Shown here piece after piece: positions 10,878 to 18,545 of a DNA stretch of 33,500 nt (positions are counted from its first letter, which is position 1; every line of letters begins with the position of its first letter). The stretch is from Sphingomonas sp. CFBP 8760 (GTDB lineage: Bacteria; Pseudomonadota; Alphaproteobacteria; Sphingomonadales; Sphingomonadaceae): contig NZ_JACYUG010000023.1 of NCBI RefSeq assembly GCF_014841615.1, positions 1-33,500 of the forward strand, in the 5' to 3' direction. Made by a program: the position numbers and the translations under genes. Below the pieces are notes generated by a model. That model worked only from the letters and a program-made list of their open reading frames with translations, did not search any database and was not told the DNA's origin.

Positions 10878-11294
10878 ATGCTCAACGCTCGCCAGATCGA
10901 TCTCGTGCAGGACAGCTTTGCCGCGGTTGTGCCGATCACCGACAGCACGGCGGCGGAGTTTTATCGTCGGCTCTTCGAGTTGGCACCGGATACGAAGCCG
11001 CTCTTTCGCAATGATATGACGCAACAGGGGCGCAAGCTGTTCCTGACACTTGCCACCGTGGTGGACGCACTGGACCGCCTCGATACCATCGTGCCGGTCG
11101 CCAGGGAGCTGGCCATCCGACATGTCACGTACGGTGCCAAAGAACGGCATTATGCCGCCGTCGGCGCTGCGCTGATCGAAACCCTGCGGGCTGGGCTCGG
11201 CTCGGCTTTCGATCGCGATACCGAAACAGCATGGTTTGCCGCCTATACGATCCTGTCCGACACGATGTTGGCGGCGGTGCGCGAGAAGGCCTAA
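10878..11294 (+). CDS. Single-domain haemoglobin (Vitreoscilla/flavohaemoglobin type)
   Basis: A 138-residue globin fold in full. Tyr29 in AEFYRRLF is the B10 position, Phe43 in KPLF the CD1 phenylalanine, and His82 in AIRHVTYG the proximal haem ligand; RHYAAVGAALIETL follows as helix G. It lacks the reductase domain of flavohaemoglobins, so it binds oxygen or NO without its own electron supply. The next gene begins three bases after its stop and encodes a soluble chemoreceptor-like signalling domain, so the globin may be the sensor half of a two-protein haem sensor. The sequence resembles the Vitreoscilla type rather than the HemAT/globin-coupled-sensor type, by eye. The start codon has only a weak ribosome-binding site. 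Confidence 0.88.
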   Translation: MLNARQIDLVQDSFAAVVPITDSTAAEFYRRLFELAPDTKPLFRNDMTQQGRKLFLTLATVVDALDRLDTIVPVARELAIRHVTYGAKERHYAAVGAALIETLRAGLGSAFDRDTETAWFAAYTILSDTMLAAVREKA

Positions 11295-11297
11295 CCC

Positions 11298-12044
11298 GTG
11301 ACGGCCATGGGGCCATTGGCCGAGCCAGACCTGGCTGTCCAACTCGGAGGTATCGCCGCGCGGCTCATCGACATCGCCGGTTGTGTTGCTTCGGAGGCAG
11401 AAACGGCAACCATGATTGTACGCGGCATGACCGACCAAGCCAATCGAGTAGCCTCGCTTGCCGCTGGGTTGGAAACGGCTGCAGCTCTTATGGAGGCAGC
11501 CGTACGTCAGCAAGCGGATGCGTTGGCATTGGCACGCACTGCATTGGCCACGAACAAGCCGGTCATCGATGCCCTGGAGCAATCCATAACCGGGGTCGCC
11601 TCGATCAATGCGGCGATTGGAGGGATCGCACGGGAAAGTCGGGTTCTCAGTTTGAACGCTCGTATCGAAGCAGCGCGGGCCGGACCTGAAAGTAGTGCCT
11701 TCGCAGTAGTTGCATCAGAGATGTCGACGCTCGCGATCAGGACGAAGGACGCAACAGACGAGATTGCTGCCCGATCCTCGGGTATCGTGCACGATGTGAG
11801 CGCCGCCAGCCAGATGGTCACATCGCATGGTGCACTCGTGCTGGAACAGGACGAACTACTCACCGCATCGCTGGAACATGCCGTTGGCCAGCGACAGACC
11901 GCCATGGATCTGGCAACGATCACTACCGAGACGGTGGCAACGGTTGATCAAGCCGCAGCCGCAATCGGGCGGGTCGGTGCCAATGCAGTTGCGGTGAAGG
12001 TGCTCGCACGCCAGCTGACCAGATTGAAAAAACGCGATCAGTAG
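11298..12044 (+). CDS. Soluble methyl-accepting chemotaxis-type signalling protein
   Basis: A 248-residue protein that is nearly all alpha-helical coiled coil. It contains the conserved chemoreceptor hairpin tip, IARESRVLSLNARIEAARAG, at about residues 110-129, followed by FAVVASEMSTLA. No transmembrane segment or sensory domain is present, so it must take input from another protein. The globin gene ends three bases before its GTG start (an ATG at 11307 is an alternative), which makes the globin the obvious partner. The tip departs from the usual QTNLLALNAAIEAARAGE, with ESRVLSLNARIE, so coupling to the standard CheA/CheW array may differ. It is shorter than most receptors (usually over 500 residues), with only short helices either side of the tip. 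Confidence 0.8.
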   Translation: MTAMGPLAEPDLAVQLGGIAARLIDIAGCVASEAETATMIVRGMTDQANRVASLAAGLETAAALMEAAVRQQADALALARTALATNKPVIDALEQSITGVASINAAIGGIARESRVLSLNARIEAARAGPESSAFAVVASEMSTLAIRTKDATDEIAARSSGIVHDVSAASQMVTSHGALVLEQDELLTASLEHAVGQRQTAMDLATITTETVATVDQAAAAIGRVGANAVAVKVLARQLTRLKKRDQ

Positions 12045-12497
12045 ATGTGAGAACGCGCACAAGCCCCATGATGCCTAATGCTCAAGTTCGGCGATAATCT
12101 GCCCTACTCATGACGCGGATGTTCCAAGTTTACCGGCAGCATTATGTCGGATGTTGGTGGCAAGCTGACTGGCTGCTGTGGAGCACGAAGACGAGCTAAG
12201 CAGTCGTTCGTTAACGAAATGACGTCAGCGTCGTTTGCCCGCCAGGCGGACGTTACTCTCCGTGAATGGCACGCGCGAGAGCGGTCCTTCGTTGATACTA
12301 CTCACCGATCGAACGATTTTCCGAATAGGTTGGCAGCCGCTGCTTAGGGGAGTATGCGAGGAACCGCGGTGCCATGGCTTTGATCGGTGAGGCTATTCAC
12401 GATGCACTTGTTTGTGGGCGCACGTCTACGAAACAGCCCCCCACCTTTGACCGACCTTTCATCTTTTCGTAGGTAGCGCTTAATGGTGGAGACCTAA
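12045..12497. other. Gene-free stretch before the DUF262 gene
   Basis: About 450 bases at the junction between the backbone and the accessory region. Open frames here are short and lack ribosome-binding sites. GGTGGAGA just before 12498 is the ribosome-binding site of the next gene. I see no repeats or recognisable mobile-element ends. Confidence 0.4.
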
Positions 12498-13706
12498 ATG
12501 GCTAATGACGAATTTTTAATCGAGCACCTTGGCGATGAATCCGACGAAGATCCGGCGCCAGCGGGGGCTTCAGAAACTCGCATCGATCCTGATCAGTTTT
12601 TTGCAAGCAGCGCATTTCGCGTCGTCTACCAGACAAACAACTTCTTCCTTCCCCAAATAAAAGACCTCATAGATAAAGGTGAAGTTCTCAATCTTCGCCC
12701 CGAATATCAGCGGCGTTTGCGGTGGACCGTTCCTCAGAAGTCACGACTAATTGAGTCTCTCTTGCTCAATATCCCCATACCTCCGGTCTATCTGTTCGAG
12801 AGCGATGCCGCGCGTTACGAGGTCATGGATGGTCAGCAGCGGCTAAATGCTGTTAGAGAGTTCATGGCCGGCGGATTTGCGCTGAGCGGGCTTGAGGTTC
12901 TGAAACCCCTCAATGGATTGAGATACCTGCGATGCCCACCTAGGATAAAGCGGGCGCTCGATCGCTCCACACTCTCAGCAATCGTCCTTCTTCTAGAAAG
13001 TGAACCATCATCACCAGGGCGACTTTCTACCACTGACATTCGGCGCTTTATATTTGACCGCTTGAACACAGGCGGTACCAAACTTAATGCGCAGGAACTA
13101 CGAAACGCGATCTATCCGGGCCCATTCAACCAGACGCTGGTTCACTTATCGCGCTTTAGGCCGTTCACTGAAACTTTCGACATTCCTCCGTACATCGAAG
13201 CCGATCCGAGTGACTATTACGAGAACGAAGAGCGCCAGAAAAACAGCTTGTATTCTACCATGGCCGACTGTCAGCTTGTACTACGCTACTTTGCATTAAA
13301 AGACGATGCCAACATACGAGGATCAATGAAGGCAATGTTGGATCGGGCAATGGATGCTAGGACGAGCATCTCAGAGGCCGATGCGCGCGCTGCAGAAGAT
13401 GATTTCCGCGAAAGGTATCAGTTCCTTTATGATCTATTTGATCAACGCCCTTTCCGGCTTCCTGCTGATGCTCGCGGGCGTGAACGCGTTTCCGCTGCTT
13501 TGTACGACGCGTCGATGGTAGCTATGGAGGTCCTATGGGATCGCCGAGAAGAAATCGTCGAGGAGAAAAATGCGGTCCACGAAAGACTTGAGGAAGCACT
13601 TGCTGACGAAGCTCGGATGACAATCCTGACGGGTCAAGGAAATACCGCCCAAGCTGTGAAAGCTCGCATCGCATTGATGGTGAATATTCTTCAGCCCGCG
13701 GAGTGA
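12498..13706 (+). CDS. DUF262 (GmrSD/ParB-Srx-like) domain protein
   Basis: A 402-residue protein with the DUF262 signature: PEYQRRLRWTVPQKSRLIES at residues 68-87, the DGQQR motif at 111-115 (in YEVMDGQQRLNAVREF), and FDRLNTGGTKLNAQELRNA at about 190-208. In GmrS-like proteins this domain binds and hydrolyses nucleotide to drive a partner nuclease. The C-terminal 150 residues are helical and charged, with no HNH nuclease (DUF1524) domain, so any nuclease activity must come from elsewhere. The next gene, six bases downstream, encodes a HEPN protein with an RNase motif, making a two-gene operon that looks like a defence or toxin unit. GGTGGAGA precedes the ATG. The pair is less GC-rich than the flanking mutasome genes, a sign of separate origin. 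Confidence 0.85.
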   Translation: MANDEFLIEHLGDESDEDPAPAGASETRIDPDQFFASSAFRVVYQTNNFFLPQIKDLIDKGEVLNLRPEYQRRLRWTVPQKSRLIESLLLNIPIPPVYLFESDAARYEVMDGQQRLNAVREFMAGGFALSGLEVLKPLNGLRYLRCPPRIKRALDRSTLSAIVLLLESEPSSPGRLSTTDIRRFIFDRLNTGGTKLNAQELRNAIYPGPFNQTLVHLSRFRPFTETFDIPPYIEADPSDYYENEERQKNSLYSTMADCQLVLRYFALKDDANIRGSMKAMLDRAMDARTSISEADARAAEDDFRERYQFLYDLFDQRPFRLPADARGRERVSAALYDASMVAMEVLWDRREEIVEEKNAVHERLEEALADEARMTILTGQGNTAQAVKARIALMVNILQPAE

Positions 13707-13712
13707 GCTGGT

Positions 13713-14447
13713 ATGGCGACAGTTTTCTCAGTTGTTCTTGAAGATTATGAGGAAGAGTTAGAGGTCGTTCGCATTCTTGTCCAAGCATCGGCGGACCCAT
13801 CCCTTGGGAGGCCACGTGCCCGTGTGGCAGGTGCGAATGCCGCGGTACTATTGCTGGCCGCAACCTTTGAAGAATTTATCCGCCAACTTGCCCGCGCTTA
13901 CGCCAAAGCTGTTGTGGAAGCTTGTGAGTCATATGAGCGACTACCACCGAAACTTGCTGGTATTGCTTGGCGACGGACCTTGGAAGCTATCGCCCGTGTG
14001 CGGTTGGATCCCCAGGTTAGTAACTTTTCGCGAGATGGTATATTCGCCGATGCCCTAACCCGCTTCACAACAGTCTACGAGTTCTGCAAAGGCGACCTTT
14101 CACAAGACATTTATAGTGAATTGATTCACAATGAAAACAATATGAGGCCTCAAGAAATCAATGGGTTATTCACCCTGAGTGGTCTTAAAAACGTATGTAT
14201 GCTCACATCCGTGTCTCAAGAGCTAATGGACTTCGTCCATGAGACTGAGCCGGGAAAGGCTAACGCTCGTATAGTCGAGCGTTTGGAGGACTTTTTCGAG
14301 CGTCGGAATCAGATTGCTCATTCGATTAACTCCATGCGATCCAGCGGACCTGGACAGATCAGCGAAGACATCAATTTTCTTGCAACCTTTGGTAAGGCGA
14401 TTGCCACGACCTTGGAGGAGCAAGCTCCCCCGCCTGCGGCAGAGTAG
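13713..14447 (+). CDS. HEPN-domain protein (MAE_28990-like), putative RNase partner
   Basis: A 244-residue protein with an N-terminal helical part (ATFEEFIRQLARAYAKAV at about residues 50-67) and a C-terminal RRNQIAH motif, giving R198-x4-H203, the catalytic signature of HEPN ribonucleases. Overall it resembles the MAE_28990/MAE_18760-like HEPN group. The gene starts six bases after the DUF262 stop with GGAG upstream, so the two are surely co-translated. HEPN proteins commonly act as RNA-cleaving effectors in abortive phage defence, and DUF262 partners could sense or license them. The activity is inferred from the motif. No antitoxin-like nucleotidyltransferase (MNT) gene is adjacent, so this is not the common HEPN-MNT pair. 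Confidence 0.8.
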   Translation: MATVFSVVLEDYEEELEVVRILVQASADPSLGRPRARVAGANAAVLLLAATFEEFIRQLARAYAKAVVEACESYERLPPKLAGIAWRRTLEAIARVRLDPQVSNFSRDGIFADALTRFTTVYEFCKGDLSQDIYSELIHNENNMRPQEINGLFTLSGLKNVCMLTSVSQELMDFVHETEPGKANARIVERLEDFFERRNQIAHSINSMRSSGPGQISEDINFLATFGKAIATTLEEQAPPPAAE

Positions 14448-15208
14448 GCGCCATGCCGCCCCACAACGCACCCCCATTCGCCCCTTTGAGGGCCGCCAAT
14501 CCGCCCGTAAAAAATTCTTTACACTGTCCTGGTAGATGACACGCGGGGTCGCGTACCTGTACCAAGTTCGTCCTATGTCACAGCGTACTTGTAAGGGGCA
14601 GGTCTGCGGTAACGGAGCAGGCCACTCTCTTGCCCCTAGAGTCTTGGTTGTTCCAGTCTCGGGCCTCCAGCTCGCCAAACCAGCTCTCAAATCCGGCACT
14701 CAGACGTGTCGCGATGATCACCAGAATCACGGGCGCGATATCCTGCCTGCCTGAACGATCGTCCGAAATTGGGGAGAGTAGCGAAAGGCGCGGACTACCG
14801 CTTTTGGGCGGGAGCCGAACGGCAGCTTTTGAGGAACAAGGTCATCCAACCGCTTACCCCGGCTGACGCCAAACGCCTGTTTGTCGCACATTCGTGACGG
14901 CAATCTGATTTTCCCTCATCTGGTTGCTCGATGACTTGAATTGGGACATTGCCGTCATTCCCGGTCCTTGGTCGGAACGGTAGCTTTCAGTTCGACACGG
15001 GACGTTCCAAACGGAGCCATGCCCCAGCGTGGAACGGGAAATAGCTGATTGCTGATTTACGATTTGGGGTCGGGTGTTGGGAACGGTCGACATTCCAAGG
15101 TGTATGCAGGATTTGCAGCCCATGCCGGAATCGGTTTTTCGCAGACGGAGGGTTGCAGGAAGGCAAATTCGCCTCTGCATTTTTCAATGCGTTGTCACGA
15201 TTCAGCGA
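14448..15208. other. Gene-free stretch between the HEPN and PIN-like genes
   Basis: About 760 bases with no credible gene. A 10-bp inverted repeat (TGACGGCAAT near 14896 and ATTGCCGTCA near 14950) is present, and GGAACG-type short repeats recur between 14980 and 15100. The composition suggests decayed sequence, but I could not identify any parent element. Confidence 0.35.
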
Positions 15209-16207
15209 TCAACTGAATATCGATTTAAATGAGGAAAGGTCGGAAACCCTCGTGCTTACGTTGAGCGCTGAGAATATGATTCCAGCCTTCTTGTGAAAGC
15301 CTCCGTCCATCGTGACGAAATGTTTCGCGCAGGCTGCATAAATGATGTGGTTGGCATCAATCATCATGTTAGACGGCCGATTTTTATTACTAATCGAATC
15401 GGATACATACTGATTGTAGTCGAGAAGGCCGTATGATCGGAGTAGCTTGTCCGGCCAAGTCAGATCGTCAAAAGATTCTCCCTTCATCCAAGCGATAACC
15501 CGCGCCGCTCCCAACACGGAATTTGAAATTTCTTCAACCGAATTTGCGGTGACAAAGACCTGGAATGATTCTAGCTTTTCGGCTACGGACTGCCCCATCA
15601 GATTGTCTTTCATGCCAATTCTGCTGGCCGCAATCGTCACGTATTTTCGAAAATTTTTGTAATACTTCGGATCGTTAAACCGTTCTCGAAATTCTTGAAT
15701 AAATGAATCAAATGTAGTTGCCGACATAATTCCATTATTTGCTAGTAAGTGCTTTTTCATGGGATGATCGTCTGGGATAATGTTCATGACAACCGGATGG
15801 CTGTCTTCAGCATTGGATACAAAGCGCCCCGCGCTTTTTGCTTTTGGACTATTCCGATAAAGCTTGGCGACGTCATCGACTACGTAATGCGTGATCCATG
15901 GCCCCTCACTCCCAGGAATAGGGCTCCCAGCAGGTGAAAGCTCGTCAGAAGGCCGTTTTTCGACTTGTTCGAGAACCACCGCGCGACCATTCGACACCGT
16001 CTCCAGGAATGCGAGATCCTTCTCGATGAACGGTTCATTCCCAGGCCTATCGCCAGCGGCGATATCGCGAAAATGAGCTTCAGAGAAAGGGAACCTGTAG
16101 CGGTGCCCTATCCGCGCTACAGTCGCTTTGAAATCACTGTCGAAGCGCGGGTGATCAGGCTTCATCAACCAAAAAGCATTTGAATCTAGATAAACGTAGT
16201 CGGCCAT
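15209..16207 (-). CDS. PIN-like domain protein
   Basis: A 332-residue protein. It opens YVYLDSNAFWLM, with an aspartate after the first strand, and ends with MMIDANHIIYAACAKHFVTM followed by DGGF. These two segments match the first and last acidic motifs of the PIN nuclease fold (D near the N-terminus, then D-x-x-H-x-x-A and T-x-D near the C-terminus). The stretch between them is unusually long and helical, so it is not one of the small VapC toxins and no antitoxin gene lies next to it. GGAGAG precedes the ATG. Lower GC than its neighbours suggests recent acquisition. It may be a stand-alone RNase with a defence role; substrate and partner are unknown. Confidence 0.65.
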   Translation of the reverse strand: MADYVYLDSNAFWLMKPDHPRFDSDFKATVARIGHRYRFPFSEAHFRDIAAGDRPGNEPFIEKDLAFLETVSNGRAVVLEQVEKRPSDELSPAGSPIPGSEGPWITHYVVDDVAKLYRNSPKAKSAGRFVSNAEDSHPVVMNIIPDDHPMKKHLLANNGIMSATTFDSFIQEFRERFNDPKYYKNFRKYVTIAASRIGMKDNLMGQSVAEKLESFQVFVTANSVEEISNSVLGAARVIAWMKGESFDDLTWPDKLLRSYGLLDYNQYVSDSISNKNRPSNMMIDANHIIYAACAKHFVTMDGGFHKKAGIIFSALNVSTRVSDLSSFKSIFS

Positions 16208-16587
16208 AATTTATCTCTCCGGTACAATAGATTGGCCAGACTTTCCCCCAAAGGCGCGAAGCAGTTTACGGTCTCGGGCGCGTTCGTTAAACACCTGTAA
16301 CTCCGTAAAAGCCTCAGAGTGCATATAGCGACATTGGGCGCGGCGCCGACCGGCAGGCGTTCAACGGGCGAAGGTCCGGTTCCAGTGTCACCGGGCGTTC
16401 AAGCGGCTGCACCGGAACTACGTAATTTGATTGGAAGCTGCCGCAATCCCGTGTCCGAAAACACATGATTGCCGACACCCCGGACCAGCACTCCCGCCGA
16501 CGCCCACCTGTCTGGAACAGTAATATTCGACAAACCCTGTCGCTTTGATAGGGTGTACGGAAACGTACTTCCGGGGGTTTTTCGCAC
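16208..16587. other. Upstream region of the resolvase with two dyads
   Basis: About 380 bases without a gene. It holds GTGT-CCGAAA-ACAC at 16451-16464 and GTACG-GAAA-CGTAC at 16555-16568, 104 bases apart and similar in sequence. They could be recombinase binding subsites or operators of the resolvase gene. A complete res site was not recognised. Confidence 0.4.
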
Positions 16588-17172
16588 ATGCAGGTCGGAT
16601 ATATGCGAGTGTCGTCCGCCGACGACCGCCAGACGGTCGATCTGCAACGCGATGCACTGGTCGCCGCCGGGGTCGATCCTCGTCACCTCCATACCGACAA
16701 GGCATCCGGCGCACGTGACGACCGGCCGGGGCTGAAGGCCTGTCTCGACTATCTGGACGCGGGCGACACGCTGATCGTGTGGAAGCTCGACCGGCTCGGG
16801 CGCTCGCTGCCCCACCTGTTGACGATCGTTACCGACCTGAAGGCGCGCGGCATTGCGTTCCGGTCGCTGACGGAAGCGATGGACACGACCACCTCACATG
16901 GCGAACTGCTGTTCTCCCTGTTCGGCGCGCTTGCACAATATGAGCGTGCGCTGACGCGCGAACGGGTGATGGCGGGGCTGGCTGCGGCGAAACGCAGGGG
17001 CCGCCAGGGCGGCCGCCCACCAATGATTGATCCGGAAACGCTCGAGCGGATCACCGCCGCGCTCGATGGCGGTGCCAGCAAGGCGTCCGTCTGCCGGACC
17101 TTCAAGGTACCGCGCTCGACCCTGCTCGGCACGCTGGCGCGGACCGGCTGGGCCGCACCGACGAAAAGCTAA
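16588..17172 (+). CDS. Serine recombinase (Tn3 resolvase / DNA invertase family)
   Basis: A 194-residue recombinase of the small serine group. YMRVSS near the N-terminus holds the catalytic Ser9; VWKLDRLGRSLPHLLTIV (about residues 65-82) and the E-helix region GELLFSLFGALAQYERALTRERVMAGL follow, all standard for resolvases and invertases. The C-terminal helix-turn-helix is GGASKASVCRTFKVPRSTLL (about 155-174). Size and order are complete, so it is probably active. No transposase gene lies next to it, so it may be a plasmid multimer-resolution enzyme, a remnant of a Tn3-family element, or an invertase. The dyads upstream could be its sites. The start follows a weak G-rich ribosome-binding site. 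Confidence 0.9.
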   Translation: MQVGYMRVSSADDRQTVDLQRDALVAAGVDPRHLHTDKASGARDDRPGLKACLDYLDAGDTLIVWKLDRLGRSLPHLLTIVTDLKARGIAFRSLTEAMDTTTSHGELLFSLFGALAQYERALTRERVMAGLAAAKRRGRQGGRPPMIDPETLERITAALDGGASKASVCRTFKVPRSTLLGTLARTGWAAPTKS

Positions 17173-17201
17173 TTTGATGTAAGTGAGGCACGGCCATCTC
17201 T

Positions 17202-17244
17202 GTATCCCTTCGGGATACATATCTATTGTATCCCGAAGGGATAC
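17202..17244. promoter_or_regulatory. Paired 17-bp palindromes, operator of the HigB/HigA pair
   Basis: GTATCCC-TTC-GGGATAC (17202-17218) and GTATCCC-GAA-GGGATAC (17228-17244) are each palindromic and together form a perfect inverted repeat around a 9-base spacer, centres 26 bases apart. The site lies about 30 bases before the toxin start, where antitoxin or toxin-antitoxin complex would bind to repress the operon. Confidence 0.75.
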
Positions 17245-17274
17245 AGGCTATATCGGTTGGTAAGGAGACTGCCG

Positions 17275-17592
17275 ATGGACGTGTCAATCAAAGATAGTCG
17301 GTTGAAGGCGATCAACGCCCTCGCCGCGACGGTGCCAGACAACCAGGTGCGCGTGCCGGGGATGCGGCCGAACGATGGGGTGTCGGCGCGGTCGATTATT
17401 ACCCAGCTTCGCGCCTTCCCGAACCTCTCGGTGGCGGGAACGGCGAACCCGCAATGGCGTCTGCATCATTGGGCACCGAAAAAGGCCAGTTCACCTTGGT
17501 CGATCGACATCTCGGGCCAGTGGAGGCTCCTGTTCGAATATGATAAGAAGACGCACAAGATCACGGGCTTGAGGCTAGAGCAGCCGCATTAG
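17275..17592 (+). CDS. higB: HigB-like RelE/ParE-family toxin
   Basis: A 105-residue protein. The C-terminal segment, SPWSIDISGQWRLLFEYDKK, followed by ITGLRLEQPH, matches the HigB group of RelE/ParE mRNA interferases, in which the W-R-(L/I)-x-F core forms the ribosome-facing sheet. The N-terminal 60 residues have an unusual extension (RVPGMRPNDGVSARSIITQL) before the core. AAGGAG lies 8 bases upstream of the ATG at 17275. The toxin gene comes before the antitoxin gene, the typical higBA order. It is expected to cut mRNA on the ribosome when the antitoxin is lost, which would stabilise the plasmid. A hairpin at 17581-17598 overlaps the stop codon. Confidence 0.75.
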   Translation: MDVSIKDSRLKAINALAATVPDNQVRVPGMRPNDGVSARSIITQLRAFPNLSVAGTANPQWRLHHWAPKKASSPWSIDISGQWRLLFEYDKKTHKITGLRLEQPH

Positions 17593-17598
17593 CGGCTG
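17581..17598. other. Hairpin between toxin and antitoxin genes
   Basis: CAGCCGC-ATTA-GCGGCTG, a 7-bp perfect stem spanning the HigB stop codon. It has no T-run, so it may tune antitoxin against toxin output rather than end transcription. Confidence 0.45.
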
Positions 17599-17636
17599 CC
17601 TCTCATTGTAACTAGTCGATATGCTGTAATTGGAGA

Positions 17637-18047
17637 ATGACCGTGGACACGATGGAGATCAACAACGCTAGGTATTGGGACGCTGAGGAAGAGGCGGTTG
17701 GATCAGGCTTTGCTATCCATCCGGGTTTGATCATTAAGAATTCCATCCTTCCTTCGCGAAACATGAGCGTTGGGGGTCTTGCAGAGGCCATTGGCGTCGC
17801 TCGTCCCGGTCTCAGCAAGGTCTTGAACGGCAAGCGTGACCTTACTGGTGAGATGGCAGCTCTCATCGGTGCAGCGCTCCTCTATCCGGATGACGTGTTG
17901 GCAACCATGATGGCGAACCACGCTCTTGCGCGCGCCAAGAGCGCTCTTGTGGATCGCATCGCTGCCATCGCAGATGTGGCACAAGATCATCTCGACAAGC
18001 TTATTGAAGCTGCCAATGAGAACAACAAGGTCCGTGAAGCCATGTAA
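17637..18047 (+). CDS. higA: HigA-like HTH antitoxin
   Basis: A 136-residue protein with the HigA pattern: HPGLIIKNSILPSRNMSVGG leading into an HTH, LAEAIGVARPGLSKVLNGKR, then DLTGEMAALIGAALLYPDDV. In this XRE-type family the HTH binds the operator and the adjoining helix masks the toxin. GGAG precedes the ATG, 44 bases after the toxin stop. The last 45 residues form an extra helical tail rich in Ala and charged residues, a little longer than in most HigA. It should neutralise the HigB-like protein and repress through the paired palindromes at 17202-17244. A strong terminator follows at 18078. Confidence 0.82.
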   Translation: MTVDTMEINNARYWDAEEEAVGSGFAIHPGLIIKNSILPSRNMSVGGLAEAIGVARPGLSKVLNGKRDLTGEMAALIGAALLYPDDVLATMMANHALARAKSALVDRIAAIADVAQDHLDKLIEAANENNKVREAM

Positions 18048-18077
18048 CGGGCTGCATATCGGCATCTCCGCCCATCA

Positions 18078-18111
18078 AAGCCCGCCAAGATCAAGCTTGG
18101 CGGGCTTTTTT
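18078..18111 (+). terminator. Rho-independent terminator after the HigB/HigA operon
   Basis: AAGCCCGCCAAG (18078-18089) pairs perfectly with CTTGGCGGGCTT (18096-18107) around a 6-base loop and runs into TTTTTT (18106-18111). A textbook intrinsic terminator. Confidence 0.92.
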
Positions 18112-18343
18112 GCGATTCAATGCTGGTGGTCTGATCGCCTACGATCAAACTACGACACTATGCTCATCATCCGCTCGTGCGCATCTCGTTAAGACTTCTC
18201 AGCTTTAAGGCCAAGCTTCACGTACGCTACAATGGCTAGGGAAGACCGCTATCTTTCGTCGTGACACCGTGGCAGGCTCACAACGTGAAGGGGTTCAAGC
18301 CTTTGTTTGGGATGCGGGCTGACCGGATCGAGGCGCTGCTTAC

Positions 18344-18457
18344 CATAAGAGCTATAACGCCGATGCCATCCAACGGGAACTCGCCAAGGCGGATGTCGAA
18401 GCGGTCATTCCAACCAAGAGCAACCGCCGCATCCGCACCGCGCGCTTGCTGACTTAA
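18344..18457 (+). pseudogene. IS5-like transposase remnant
   Basis: One frame reads HKSYNADAIQRELAKADVEA followed by VIPTKSNRR, which matches the (D-x-GYD-x-x-x-x)-R-x-L-x-x-x-G-x-x-x-VIP-x-(K/R)-x-NR segment of IS5-family DDE transposases. It starts without an initiation codon and stops at 18455, so only a fragment of about 37 residues survives. Frame-broken homology may extend left to about 18300. Terminal repeats were not found. Along with the rest of 18112-18545, where nothing else was seen, it marks an old insertion point at the edge of the island to the right. Confidence 0.6.
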
Positions 18458-18545
18458 GGCGTAAACTTGTTCGTCGTCTTGCTTATGTAAGCTCCACCTT
18501 TTCAAGAGTTGCAGCCTCCGAAGAACCCGGCGCGGTTCAGAGGGA

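Noticed and set aside
11298..12044. A truncated membrane chemoreceptor
   Set aside because: The start is only three bases after the globin stop and no TM-coding sequence precedes it, so it looks like a complete soluble protein.
12144..12347. 67-codon open frame before the DUF262 gene
   Set aside because: No ribosome-binding site and a composition typical of chance frames.
14880..14965. Insertion-sequence ends suggested by the TGACGGCAAT inverted repeat
   Set aside because: The arms are only 10 bp, about 45 bases apart, with no transposase fragment or target duplication.
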